64,000 bases of DNA from CBDDKW01 sp965230425 (lineage in GTDB: Bacteria; Pseudomonadota; Gammaproteobacteria; UBA1113). Positions 45,024 to 53,388 of the stretch are shown here, one piece after another; the stretch's first letter is position 1, and each line of letters begins with the position of its first letter. Where the stretch lies: contig CBDDKW010000010.1 of assembly GCA_965230425.1 (NCBI GenBank), positions 62,001 through 126,000 of the forward strand, given 5' to 3'. The position numbers were made by a program, and so were the translations under genes. The notes beneath the pieces were generated by a model. It saw nothing but the letters and a program-made list of their open reading frames with translations. It was not told the DNA's origin and ran no database searches.

Positions 45024-46214
45024 TCAACATTGATGAATTAATTGCGTCAATGCAGTTTTAATCATCTTTTTAGAGGCTGCACTCACACCTGCTTCTTTAG
45101 CAAATACATCCCAAGTTGAAGTCGCTTGTTTGACTTCATTAATAATTTCAATAGCTCGCACTTCTGGTAAATTTGCTATTTTTGCTAGAGAGAGTAAGTG
45201 CGAACGTTGAGGGCACTTGCCTTCTCCCATAACCATAGTACAGTGTTCACCACTAGGGCCTGAGGAGAAAGTTAAATCATAGGAAGGTGATACTTGCCAT
45301 TGGCCTTGTGGCTGCATTAGAAATGAGAAGTTTTTAGCATGATCATCGCGATTATGGCTGAGCACATTAAACACTGCAGCTCGAAATTGTACTTCACATT
45401 CTTGTACATTTTTCGTAAGCCAGGACGTAACCCGCATAATTGTCTCATAATCGAGACTTGGTTCACGATGGTCAATATGCAATAAGCCACTGACTGTATG
45501 CATATGTAAATGCATCTTATTTATTCGGTCAAAGCGCTCAACAGCAAAATAACCCGAACAATGCTGTGCTGGAAATAACCGTGTTTCTGGCATATTTAGA
45601 CCTGCTGCTCGCGCCATCAATGAATAGGCATATTCAATTGCACCGATATCTTTAGGATCAAAGGATGAAGCAAATTTAATAAGCCAATCCTCATTATCAA
45701 TCTTAACTAGTACTTTAGGTCGCGCCCCAGCAGATGAGCCATTCATAGCTAATAAGTCATCAAGGAACGCATCATTATCATGTTCTGTGAATTGTGAAAT
45801 TTCATGGGCAATTTCATCAAAATTTTCATGCGCTATGGGCTGTGTTGATGGTATTTCCGGTTCGTAGACCAAAGCCCCCATGCCTTGGCTACCTACGTAA
45901 CATAAGCGGTCAAGTGGTGAAAGCTGATCTGGATTGATACTTAAAGCGCGAAGTTTTCTGTCTAATAATAATCGCCCCCACCCATCGGGTAAGCTATCGT
46001 TAAATACACCAAATAAGCCCTGAAAAACATAATCTTCATTAGTAATAAGCGTCTTTTTTAAAGGTAGTTTAAAAGGTGATAAGAGGAGTCCAGTACTCAA
46101 AAATTCGGGGGCATATTCAAAATAAAATCGCCGATTTTTTAAAGCTAACTGTCCTACATGTAGCTTCTCGCTAGCTCGTAAATAGTACACATTCATATCT
46201 GTAATTGGTATCAT
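45024..46214 (-). CDS. hipA: HipA-family serine/threonine kinase toxin, module 1
   Basis: A 396-residue HipA-like kinase. The N-terminal subdomain (about 1-110) includes GVFNDSLPDGWGRLLLD. The Gly/Ser-rich loop is MNGSSAGARPK (about 155-165). The catalytic loop is SHNRDDHAKNFSFL (about 288-301) and the Mg-binding DLT is in PSYDLTFSS. HipA kinases phosphorylate a target (GltX in E. coli) to stop growth and are neutralised by HipB. The start overlaps the upstream antitoxin gene by 4 bp. It differs greatly from the second HipA in this window, so the two modules were acquired independently or are old paralogues. Confidence 0.9.
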   Translation of the reverse strand: MIPITDMNVYYLRASEKLHVGQLALKNRRFYFEYAPEFLSTGLLLSPFKLPLKKTLITNEDYVFQGLFGVFNDSLPDGWGRLLLDRKLRALSINPDQLSPLDRLCYVGSQGMGALVYEPEIPSTQPIAHENFDEIAHEISQFTEHDNDAFLDDLLAMNGSSAGARPKVLVKIDNEDWLIKFASSFDPKDIGAIEYAYSLMARAAGLNMPETRLFPAQHCSGYFAVERFDRINKMHLHMHTVSGLLHIDHREPSLDYETIMRVTSWLTKNVQECEVQFRAAVFNVLSHNRDDHAKNFSFLMQPQGQWQVSPSYDLTFSSGPSGEHCTMVMGEGKCPQRSHLLSLAKIANLPEVRAIEIINEVKQATSTWDVFAKEAGVSAASKKMIKTALTQLIHQC

Positions 46215-46510
46215 TCTCTGCCCCGCTGACGAGTATTATCTTTGAGTAATTCGTCAATAGAGTTAAATTCCTCAGCAGATTTTAATTTACAAATATCGAT
46301 AAAGTCCTCAAGAGCACCCAGCACCATAGCAAGCTTTAATAATGACAGCAGAGAAATATTACCTGTGGACTCAAATTTTTTTATCACACTATAACTAACA
46401 CCTGACCGCTCAGCTAAGGTCTTCTGACTAAGATTGAGTGCCAGTCGCTTAGCACGTACCTGCCTGGCTATGTGGCTAGCCATCTCATGAGGCATAATCA
46501 TAATAGACAT
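46211..46510 (-). CDS. hipB: HipB-type XRE antitoxin, module 1
   Basis: A ~99-residue helix-turn-helix protein (IARQVRAKRLALNLSQKTLAERSGVSYSVIK has the typical XRE spacing) that should bind its promoter and HipA. The longest frame starts with TTG at 46531; I prefer the ATG at 46510, though ATGs 9, 15 and 27 bp further in are possible and no strong Shine-Dalgarno decides. Two AGCAATTAT repeats 31 bp apart (46527-46535 and 46558-46566) lie just upstream, one overlapping the presumed transcript start: likely autoregulatory operators. Confidence 0.75.
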   Translation of the reverse strand: MSIMIMPHEMASHIARQVRAKRLALNLSQKTLAERSGVSYSVIKKFESTGNISLLSLLKLAMVLGALEDFIDICKLKSAEEFNSIDELLKDNTRQRGRE

Positions 46511-46617
46511 TATAGTATCTCTTATAAGCAATTATCACGCATAAAGTATATTATAGTAGCAATTATAGGAAAAGCCACCTATTATTCAGGACGTCATCGA
46601 CAGGTTACCAAATTGTC

Positions 46618-47865
46618 TTAGCAATAATCCTGGATATGCTGGACACGTTCTTTAATAACCATACAAATATCATCAAAAATCGCAGCCTGAATGCCTTCGC
46701 TCGCCAATGTTTTGCTAAGTTGCTGAGCTTGAGCTAAACATTCAATTGCTGTGGTTTGTAATAACTCTGCAAAGCTTTTTTTGGCTGAAGCTGTATTAGG
46801 CACAAGCTGGCACCAATGCCGCATAAAAACATCTTCAGGGTGATATTTTTTACCAATTCTCATGGCCATTTTCTTGGCTAATCCTGGATACACCTTAGTA
46901 CTTAGCAAATCATATGCAGGTGCAAGCTGTGGTTTTTGTTGCTTATATAGTAAAGAAAAATTCTTACCGTGCGCGTCGGCGTTACCAATACAATAATTAA
47001 ATATAATTCGCTTTAAAAATTGAAGCTGATCAACTGCAGGAATCGCAGAATATTTTTCCAATATTGCTTGACACTGTCTAATACCAGGGCCGCCCTCTCG
47101 CTCATATTTCAATTCCGGCATAATGCCTAATGCTTGGCAAAAATCTTCTTGATGCAATCTCTTGGTAATACCCAGATCATCTTGGATACGGTCATAGCGC
47201 GCAACTAAGAAATAAGATTGCTTATCTACCTGTGCTATGTTTACTGTAGGTACTTCAATCCCAACCAACCTTGCCAAGCGCATACAAAAAAACTCATTTT
47301 CAACACTCTCAGGTATATCACTAATCATTGGTTTTAATAAATGAGTTGTGGGCCTATTGCCTTTTGTTAAAGCGATCTTATTCTCAATGATAATAACCGG
47401 TAATTTTTCTTGTGCACCTGCTAATGATAACCGCATCCCATCGTTTGCTACTAGCAATGGCCGACTCTTTAAAAGTAGCAAAATCTCTTTTAGTCTTTCT
47501 TCATCAAGGATTTCAACACCTTCATCAATCCCCGTGTTTACTGCCTCTCCTATAGGATATAATGATACAGCCCCAGCACACTCACCACCTATTGCTTTTA
47601 ATAAGGCAAAGGGATTTTTATCTGAAATACCTAGAAACTTGGCTATTCTACTTAGAGCAATGTCATCTGGTAATAGACCTGAAAAAAAAGCCTTAGTAAG
47701 CTGATCTGAATAAGTTTCTGAACTAAGTGGTAAAGAAAGCGATAGACTCGGTAAGGTTTGCTCTAGATATCCCTTATTATAGGTAAATGACAATAAGCCA
47801 TCATCAGCCTGTTCAAGCTGTCCCGTGAAAACACCATGTAAATAGACATCTAATATTCGACTCAT
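46618..47865 (-). CDS. hipA: HipA-family serine/threonine kinase toxin, module 2
   Basis: A 415-residue HipA close in layout to the E. coli protein (440): Couple_hipA N-terminal domain (VYLHGVFTGQLEQ; FFSGLLPD), the Gly-loop LSLAGAQEKLPV (about 147-158), catalytic loop GNADAHGKNFSLLY, and Mg-binding APAYDLLST. It overlaps hipB2 by 4 bp. The last ~60 residues are helical. The SLAGAQEK loop marks this as the classical HipA class, whereas module 1 has the SSAGARPK variant. Confidence 0.92.
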   Translation of the reverse strand: MSRILDVYLHGVFTGQLEQADDGLLSFTYNKGYLEQTLPSLSLSLPLSSETYSDQLTKAFFSGLLPDDIALSRIAKFLGISDKNPFALLKAIGGECAGAVSLYPIGEAVNTGIDEGVEILDEERLKEILLLLKSRPLLVANDGMRLSLAGAQEKLPVIIIENKIALTKGNRPTTHLLKPMISDIPESVENEFFCMRLARLVGIEVPTVNIAQVDKQSYFLVARYDRIQDDLGITKRLHQEDFCQALGIMPELKYEREGGPGIRQCQAILEKYSAIPAVDQLQFLKRIIFNYCIGNADAHGKNFSLLYKQQKPQLAPAYDLLSTKVYPGLAKKMAMRIGKKYHPEDVFMRHWCQLVPNTASAKKSFAELLQTTAIECLAQAQQLSKTLASEGIQAAIFDDICMVIKERVQHIQDYC

Positions 47866-48083
47866 GCTTGCTCATAGCTCTTAATTAACACATCCATTCC
47901 CAGCATCCGCACCACATGCAATGATTTACCAAGATGGCAAGAACTTTTGCCCTGCTCTAATTCACGGACGAATCGCACGCCAACACCACATACGGCAGCT
48001 AATTGTTCTTGCGTTAAGCCCTGCCGCTTACGGGTCGTTTTGATTAACTCCCCTAATTGGTCTGTATCGGTTAATAGCTGCAT
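47862..48083 (-). CDS. hipB: HipB-type XRE antitoxin, module 2
   Basis: A 73-residue repressor/antitoxin: XRE helix-turn-helix at about 10-65 (TRKRQGLTQEQLAAVCGVGVRFVRELEQG). It should repress the hipBA promoter and bind HipA. The ATG is one base from operator O1, and the AGGGG ribosome-binding sequence lies inside that operator, so bound HipB would block translation-initiation DNA as well as the promoter. Confidence 0.92.
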   Translation of the reverse strand: MQLLTDTDQLGELIKTTRKRQGLTQEQLAAVCGVGVRFVRELEQGKSSCHLGKSLHVVRMLGMDVLIKSYEQA

Positions 48084-48084
48084 A

Positions 48085-48206
48085 AATCATCCCCTTCGGG
48101 TTGATTATAGCTAAATATGCTCCAAAAACAAGGAAATCAACCTGTTCGGGTTGATTTAGGCAATTTTAGCCGGTTTACTGCTAAAAAGATCCCGACCGGG
48201 ATGATT
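48085..48206. promoter_or_regulatory. Three HipB operators spaced 50 bp apart
   Basis: O1 (48085-48106), O2 (48135-48156) and O3 (48185-48206) are 22-bp palindromes. O2 has perfect arms AATCAACC/GGTTGATT with a 6-bp centre; O1 has AATCATCC/GGTTGATT and O3 AAAGATCC/GGATGATT. Start-to-start distances are exactly 50 bp. E. coli HipB uses several TATCC-N8-GGATA operators, so cooperative looping or bridging is plausible. Confidence 0.8.
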
Positions 48207-48262
48207 ATCGTACTGCGGCTCACATAAAGTTCAGCACTGAGTTAAGCCTTACGACTTACCCG

Positions 48263-49666
48263 TTAATCCAATAAAGGTAACTTAACAAGGAATGTGCAGG
48301 TAAAAATAGTGCCACCTGTGGGCTTAGTCGCCACATCGATCTCGCCATTTAAGTCATTGACATATTCTCTCACAATTCGCAGCCCTAAGCCTAAGCCTTT
48401 ATACTGATTACGGTTGGATTCTGTAAGGCGTGTGAATTTCTCAAAAATATATAATTGCTTCTCTGCAGGGATACCAACCCCAGTATCCTCTACTGTAAAT
48501 TTAAGAATAGCTTGGTGGTGGTTGATAGACTTAGCTAACTTTGTAATTAATATCACATCACCTGAAGGCGTAAATTTGATGGCATTACCCACAAGATTCA
48601 TTAATATACGAAATAGTCGATGTTCATCACTGATAATTACTTTTGGTAAATTTTCATCATGCTGCAGATAAAACTCTAAGCTCTTTTGGATCGCTGCAGG
48701 CTGTTCAATAGTCATGATTCTATTTAACATTGCTTGCAAATCAAACTTTTTATCAACAATTGGTAATAATGCATTTTCAATCCGAGAAAAATCTAAAATA
48801 CTATTGCAATAATCTAATAATTCTTTGCCGCTATTAGCAATATGGGCTAGTAATTCCTTCTTTTCTTCGGCTTCTTCTTGCTCCCACAGCACATTAGCCA
48901 AACCATATAACCCGCTCAGAGGTGTACGGATATCATGTTCCATATTTAAAATAAAGTGATTCTTTACTTCAAGAGCTTGCTCGGCTTTCTCCTTTTCTAC
49001 ACGTAATTGTTCTTCAACTTGTTTAATATGGGTAATATCAAGGAAAGTACCAATTACACCATTAGCTTCACCTTGTTCATTGATCATCGGCATTTTTTTA
49101 ACGAATACTTGACGAGTATCGCCATCTCCTTGCACATTTTCTTCTTCATAAGATATAGGCTTTTTATTGTCTAACACGTATTTATCATCATTCATATACT
49201 TTTCTGCAAATTGTCTCCAAGGCAATTCACGATCCGTCTTACCAATGACATATTTCACATCACTGTAACCCGCATGTTCAGCAAAGAGCTTATTACAGCC
49301 GATAATACGGCTATTCTTATCCTTCCAAAAAACGGGTAAGGGTACAGAATCGATGACCTTCTGATAGACTGCACTGTCTGCCCCCATAGGCTCGACCAAC
49401 ATACCAAGTAAAATATACTGCTCACCTTCTTGCTTATCCACTTGCCATTTAAAATCCTGAGCTTGCTCTGCAAGCATGTGGGTTTTATGAAAAATGTGGG
49501 GAAACTCTATGACTGGAAATTTTTGTTCCATATAGGGTTTAACAAGCTCTCGATAATCAATGTCAATGTCTAGACTTTGCTGGTTTTGATAGATAATTTG
49601 GCGGTCGCAATTGAAAATAATTAGCAGGGGCATAGTACTCATTGTCACAATTTTGGTTTTATTCAT
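48263..49666 (-). CDS. PAS-domain sensor histidine kinase
   Basis: A 467-residue cytosolic kinase without obvious membrane helices. A PAS domain is at about 105-215 (VFWKDKNSRIIGCNKLFAEHAGY). A coiled linker leads to the HisKA H-box NMEHDIRTPLSGLYG (His near 244), N-box NLVGNAIKFTPSG, and G-boxes DTGVGIP and YKGLGLGLRIV. No receiver is attached. On the same strand upstream lie the FAD enzyme (12 bp) and a single-domain receiver at 51966, its likely phospho-acceptor. Its PAS resembles that of the LuxR regulator at 57.2 kb. Confidence 0.9.
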   Translation of the reverse strand: MNKTKIVTMSTMPLLIIFNCDRQIIYQNQQSLDIDIDYRELVKPYMEQKFPVIEFPHIFHKTHMLAEQAQDFKWQVDKQEGEQYILLGMLVEPMGADSAVYQKVIDSVPLPVFWKDKNSRIIGCNKLFAEHAGYSDVKYVIGKTDRELPWRQFAEKYMNDDKYVLDNKKPISYEEENVQGDGDTRQVFVKKMPMINEQGEANGVIGTFLDITHIKQVEEQLRVEKEKAEQALEVKNHFILNMEHDIRTPLSGLYGLANVLWEQEEAEEKKELLAHIANSGKELLDYCNSILDFSRIENALLPIVDKKFDLQAMLNRIMTIEQPAAIQKSLEFYLQHDENLPKVIISDEHRLFRILMNLVGNAIKFTPSGDVILITKLAKSINHHQAILKFTVEDTGVGIPAEKQLYIFEKFTRLTESNRNQYKGLGLGLRIVREYVNDLNGEIDVATKPTGGTIFTCTFLVKLPLLD

Positions 49667-49678
49667 CAGTTAAGCATT

Positions 49679-51619
49679 CTACCTATGTCTACTACCATTA
49701 CGCGTTGGGCTTTGCGGTGCTTGTGACACTATTGGTGTAGTAGTACTAGTACGCTCAGCATTGGTACTTCCGAGCACAGCCTCAGCACTGCAACTACGCT
49801 TGATAGGCAAAGGTGAAGGCTTAGAACCGCCAGTTGGCGCAACTCTGAGAGCGGGCACGCCGACTACTGGTGCTTGTGCTGTTTCAACGCCAATGCGGTG
49901 ACCTACATTTTCTTTTCCAACCATAGGGATCTTTTTAGTGCTACTGTTTTTTTTTAATCTCCCTGCTTTTACAGCCTCGGAATGACTTGGCAACTGACTA
50001 ACAAGCTCCTTTTTCATGCGGTCAAGCTGCATCACATCCTCTGTAATCACTTGCTCAAGATTAGATTGGTAAAAAGCGTAAGGGTTACTTACGTCTACCT
50101 TGCGCGTCTGTTGCGGTGATGAACTTGGTGATGTCTTTGGTGAAATATTTTCAACAGCCGAAGCTTGTTTAGATAAATCTTGGCTATCGAGATGACTATG
50201 TGCACACCCACCGAAGAATCCGTTATAATAGCGACCATAATAATCCGTTATAGCTTTTCTTTTTACAGCACCCAATTGCTGCAATTGGGGATCGGCAAAT
50301 ATCCCTTCCAGTCTCTGGGTAAATTCAGTTTGCGCCTGCATACTTGCCATAGCTTTTTCTAGGCTGTCAGTGAATTTTAACAGCTTCACACTTTCACTGG
50401 TAATTAAACCTAGCATTTGCTCACTGACACCGGGCTCATTACGCGCATGGTGGGGACTTTTGGGATCATGAATATCAACGATACCACTGGTTTTTACTAC
50501 GCCATAGCTAACATCCAATAATTCAGCACCTTGAAGTCCACTGAAATAATTTGCAGCCCCGCCTAGAATAGCCATCCCTTTATTGTACTTATCCCTGCTA
50601 TTCTCGTTGGTAGCTATAGACTGTTTATCAATATTTAATTGATTGCCCTGCTCCAACCAGAACTTCATATCATCAGTAATTTCAAGTTCTGTACTCTGTG
50701 CCATGTTGGTTTCAGGCTCGTAAGTAACATAAGCAATGCCATCGCCTACGTTAGTAATAGCTGCATGAGGCCCAAAACAGCAAAAGGATGTTCTAATATT
50801 TTCTAAGTGTTTAGGTAAACGTATTTTTGCCATAGCTTTAAGGCGGATCGTACGACTCTCTGGCTTATAGGGGACATGCAGACTATGATTGAGTTTCTCA
50901 GTATTTTGCCAAGCACAGTTAATAATATAATCGGTATCTAACGTCTCAGTTTTACCCGATGTTTTATCCATATACGTAATTGTGAAACGCTTATTTGTAC
51001 TACTGGCTGCATATTCGAATTGTTTCACTTCACAAGCACGTTTAGTGATAATATTCGGGTGCTTATCAACTTTCTCGATCAAATCCTCGCGTAGTCGTTG
51101 CCAGTCTAAAATTTGCTCATTGGTCTTATAGAGTGCTTTTACATTCAGTAAGTAACTAGGTCGTTCCTCTTTGTGATCAATTAACTCATCTGGTTTACCC
51201 AAAACTTGGTTTTTAGGGTCTTCATCTACAAGGCGTTCATATTCTTCAACAATAGCTCCATGTGTTGCAGCAATATTGCCATACTTTTTTACACTCTCCT
51301 TGACTATGACATAATCGCTACCAGACAAATTTTCTGGTACCTTCAGCAAATAATCTCCATAATTACGCAGAAACTTCACTGTACTACGCAAAGCACTTTT
51401 GGCTGATTCTGGATCAATATAGTGCAAACCTGCACCAACGCGGCAAGGGGTATTATTACTAGCGCCGAGAAGATATTCATCAAGGGTCTCAAATAGATAA
51501 ACTCGATACCCCTGAGCGGCGAGTGCTAAAGCGGCCGTCACGCCGGCAATACCACCACCGACAATGGCAACCTTTCGCATAGGGCCTTTATCACTAGATT
51601 GCTGTTCTGGATCTGTCAT
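49679..51619 (-). CDS. FAD-dependent oxidoreductase (DAO-like) with long disordered tail
   Basis: A 646-residue protein. An N-terminal FAD-binding Rossmann fold KVAIVGGGIAGVTAALALAA starts at residue 16, after a short polar leader. Residues to about 490 look like a DadA/glycine-oxidase-type enzyme (GAGLHYIDPESA; DYIINCAWQNTEKL; GLQGAELLDVSYGVVKTSG). From about 490 to the end it is Ser/Pro/Thr/Lys-rich and probably disordered, unusual for this enzyme class and possibly a secretion or regulatory tail. Substrate unknown. It precedes the PAS kinase by 12 bp. Confidence 0.8.
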   Translation of the reverse strand: MTDPEQQSSDKGPMRKVAIVGGGIAGVTAALALAAQGYRVYLFETLDEYLLGASNNTPCRVGAGLHYIDPESAKSALRSTVKFLRNYGDYLLKVPENLSGSDYVIVKESVKKYGNIAATHGAIVEEYERLVDEDPKNQVLGKPDELIDHKEERPSYLLNVKALYKTNEQILDWQRLREDLIEKVDKHPNIITKRACEVKQFEYAASSTNKRFTITYMDKTSGKTETLDTDYIINCAWQNTEKLNHSLHVPYKPESRTIRLKAMAKIRLPKHLENIRTSFCCFGPHAAITNVGDGIAYVTYEPETNMAQSTELEITDDMKFWLEQGNQLNIDKQSIATNENSRDKYNKGMAILGGAANYFSGLQGAELLDVSYGVVKTSGIVDIHDPKSPHHARNEPGVSEQMLGLITSESVKLLKFTDSLEKAMASMQAQTEFTQRLEGIFADPQLQQLGAVKRKAITDYYGRYYNGFFGGCAHSHLDSQDLSKQASAVENISPKTSPSSSPQQTRKVDVSNPYAFYQSNLEQVITEDVMQLDRMKKELVSQLPSHSEAVKAGRLKKNSSTKKIPMVGKENVGHRIGVETAQAPVVGVPALRVAPTGGSKPSPLPIKRSCSAEAVLGSTNAERTSTTTPIVSQAPQSPTRNGSRHR

Positions 51620-51965
51620 TGTTTACGTCTCGCTAAAACACTTCAGCAGCGCCATAAAAGCATAACGACAGCAAAAAGTGTTGGATATTAATTCGATACT
51701 GTTTTTATAATTATTTAGTCGGTTAATATATTGCTTACTGCTTGAACTACTATCTATAACTACTAATCCAGCTAGTTTCATTTTAACTGCCTTCAAATTT
51801 GTACATTATGTGTACTACTGATAAATATTTAATATAAGTAGTTGTTTTCAATAATAAAGCTGAGTAAGCCATATGAATTAGCTATATAACCGTTCCATGG
51901 CAAGCAACTAAACTGTCTGACTCTCTCTCCTACTACAAGGAGGCACGGCCAGATGCTGTGTAAGT
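51620..51965. other. Intergenic region between receiver and FAD enzyme genes
   Basis: No gene is seen in these 346 bp. It is AT-rich, with a GTACA/TGTAC inverted repeat (51801-51815, 5-bp centre) as the only clear symmetric site, probably part of the promoter region of the FAD-enzyme gene. It implies that the FAD gene can be transcribed separately from the receiver gene. Confidence 0.4.
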
Positions 51966-52337
51966 TTATACCTTCTCAGTATATTTAGCTAGTAATTCCT
52001 GGGCTTTTTCCAGCGATAATGGCTTCATGAGGTATTCATTCATCCCAGCTTCAAGGCAACGGGATTCAATATCACTGCCCTTATTGGCAGTTAAGGCAAT
52101 AATCGGCACCGTGTCATTGAATGCTTTGATTAGCTTAGTTGCCTCAAAGCCATTCATATCAGGTAAACCGATATCCATTAGAATTAAATCATAGTGATTT
52201 TGCTTAACATGCTCGATAGCACTGTGCCCTGTGCCAACAATCTCAAACTCGCATTTAATTTTAAGAAACAGATGCTTAGCGACCATTTGATTGGGGATAT
52301 CATCTTCAACCACAAGCACTCTAGGTATGTCAGACAT
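51966..52337 (-). CDS. Single-domain response regulator (receiver only)
   Basis: A 123-residue CheY-like receiver. Asp55 (LILMDIGLPD) is the phosphorylation site, Glu11-Asp12-Asp13 are acidic-pocket residues, Thr84 is in ALTANKG, and Lys105 is in YLMKPLS. There is no output domain. Sequence style (MDIGLPDMNGFEATKLI) is that of receivers from hybrid kinase phosphorelays. It probably accepts phosphate from the PAS kinase encoded downstream on the same strand. Confidence 0.92.
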   Translation of the reverse strand: MSDIPRVLVVEDDIPNQMVAKHLFLKIKCEFEIVGTGHSAIEHVKQNHYDLILMDIGLPDMNGFEATKLIKAFNDTVPIIALTANKGSDIESRCLEAGMNEYLMKPLSLEKAQELLAKYTEKV

Positions 52338-52494
52338 TATAACTTCCCTTCATTGACATATTAACGCGTAAAGCATATGCCCTTCTAAGTGATGATGCAA
52401 CCACTATATGCAATTAAATATATTTTTTTATCATGCAATTGTGAACACGTATATTTATTGTTCAATCATGCTGCTAATAACAGAAAATGTGCGC

Positions 52495-52522
52495 TTGAAT
52501 ATTATCAGGGCCATGCTAGTAT
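52495..52522 (+). promoter_or_regulatory. Promoter of the 4.5S RNA gene
   Basis: TTGAAT (52495-52500), 16 bp, then TAGTAT (52517-52522). The expected transcription start (about 52530) coincides with the 5' end of the folded RNA. Confidence 0.6.
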
Positions 52523-52533
52523 ACGCGCCTCAA

Positions 52534-52646
52534 TGGTGACCTTATCGGTTCCCTAGCAACAACTGAGCCGCGAACCCCGTCAGGTCCGGAAGGAAGCAGC
52601 GGTAGTGGTGAGGGGTGTGATAGGGCTTGCTGGTTTGGTCGCCACC
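52534..52646 (+). ncRNA. ffs: 4.5S signal recognition particle RNA
   Basis: The invariant SRP apical domain GTCAGGTCCGGAAGGAAGCA is present (52578-52597), followed by the return strand, and the ends pair as GGTGACC (52535-52541) with GGTCGCC (52637-52643). The ~110-nt length matches the bacterial small SRP RNA that binds Ffh. A TCTTTTTC stretch shortly downstream may terminate it. Reading frames antisense to it are not genes. Confidence 0.95.
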
Positions 52647-52689
52647 TTCCAATAACGTCGTCTTTTTCACTGTGGCTTTGTTGCAAATA

Positions 52690-53290
52690 CTTTTTGAACA
52701 CTAGTCATTTACCCCTTGATGTAAACTCCTGTATTCAAAAAGCATTTGCGCCTCGCCACAGTAAAAAATACTCGTTCTTGGTTAATTAACCAACATCTCA
52801 TTTATCCTTAAATAAACTCCTAACTCAAATGCCTGTCGCGCCTCGCCACAGTAAAAAATACTCGTTCTTGGTTAATTAACCAACATCTCATTTATCCTTA
52901 AATAAACTCCTAACTCAAATGCCTGTCGCGCCTCGCTACAACACAAAATACTCGTTCTTTACTCAAGGTAAACTCCTGTATTCAAAAAGCATTTGCGCCT
53001 CGCCACAGTAAAAAATACTCGTTCTTGGTTAATTAACCAACATCTCATTTGTCCTCAAATAAACTCCTAACTCAAATGCCTGTCGCGCCTCGCTACAACA
53101 CAAAATACTCGTTCTTTACTCAAGGTAAACTCCTGTATTCAAAAAGCATTTGCGCCTTGCCACAGTAAAAAATACTCGTTCTTGGTTAATTAACCAACAT
53201 CTCATTTATCCTTAAATAAACTCCTAACTCAAATGCCTGTCGCGCCTCGCTACAACACAAAATACTCGTTCTTGGTCAATTAACTGGCAA
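52690..53290. repeat. Seven-copy minisatellite between ffs and dnaX
   Basis: A core beginning GCGCCTCGC and ending AAATACTCGTTCTT occurs at 52748, 52838, 52928, 52995, 53085, 53152 and 53242, i.e. at spacings 90, 90, 67, 90, 67, 90 bp; the later part has a 157-bp higher-order period. Two unit types alternate: one with CTGTATTCAAAAAGCATTT, one with CTAACTCAAATGCCTGTC. The 90-bp spacers contain the perfect 16-bp palindrome TTGGTTAATTAACCAA. No frame runs through it. Spacers are identical copies, so it is not CRISPR. Confidence 0.9.
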
Positions 53291-53388
53291 TTTATGCCTA
53301 CGAAGTAATTAGCTCTTGCCTCTATTCTCCATTAGTGAACTTCGGTAAAATAGCTCACTTAGTTTTTCTTATGGATCACCTAAATACT

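Noticed and set aside
52516..52701. 61-codon frame antisense to 52.5-52.7 kb
   Set aside because: It is the complement of the 4.5S RNA gene.
52690..53290. Possible CRISPR array next to ffs
   Set aside because: Units are long, spaced 67 or 90 bp, and the 'spacers' are near-identical copies; no cas genes.
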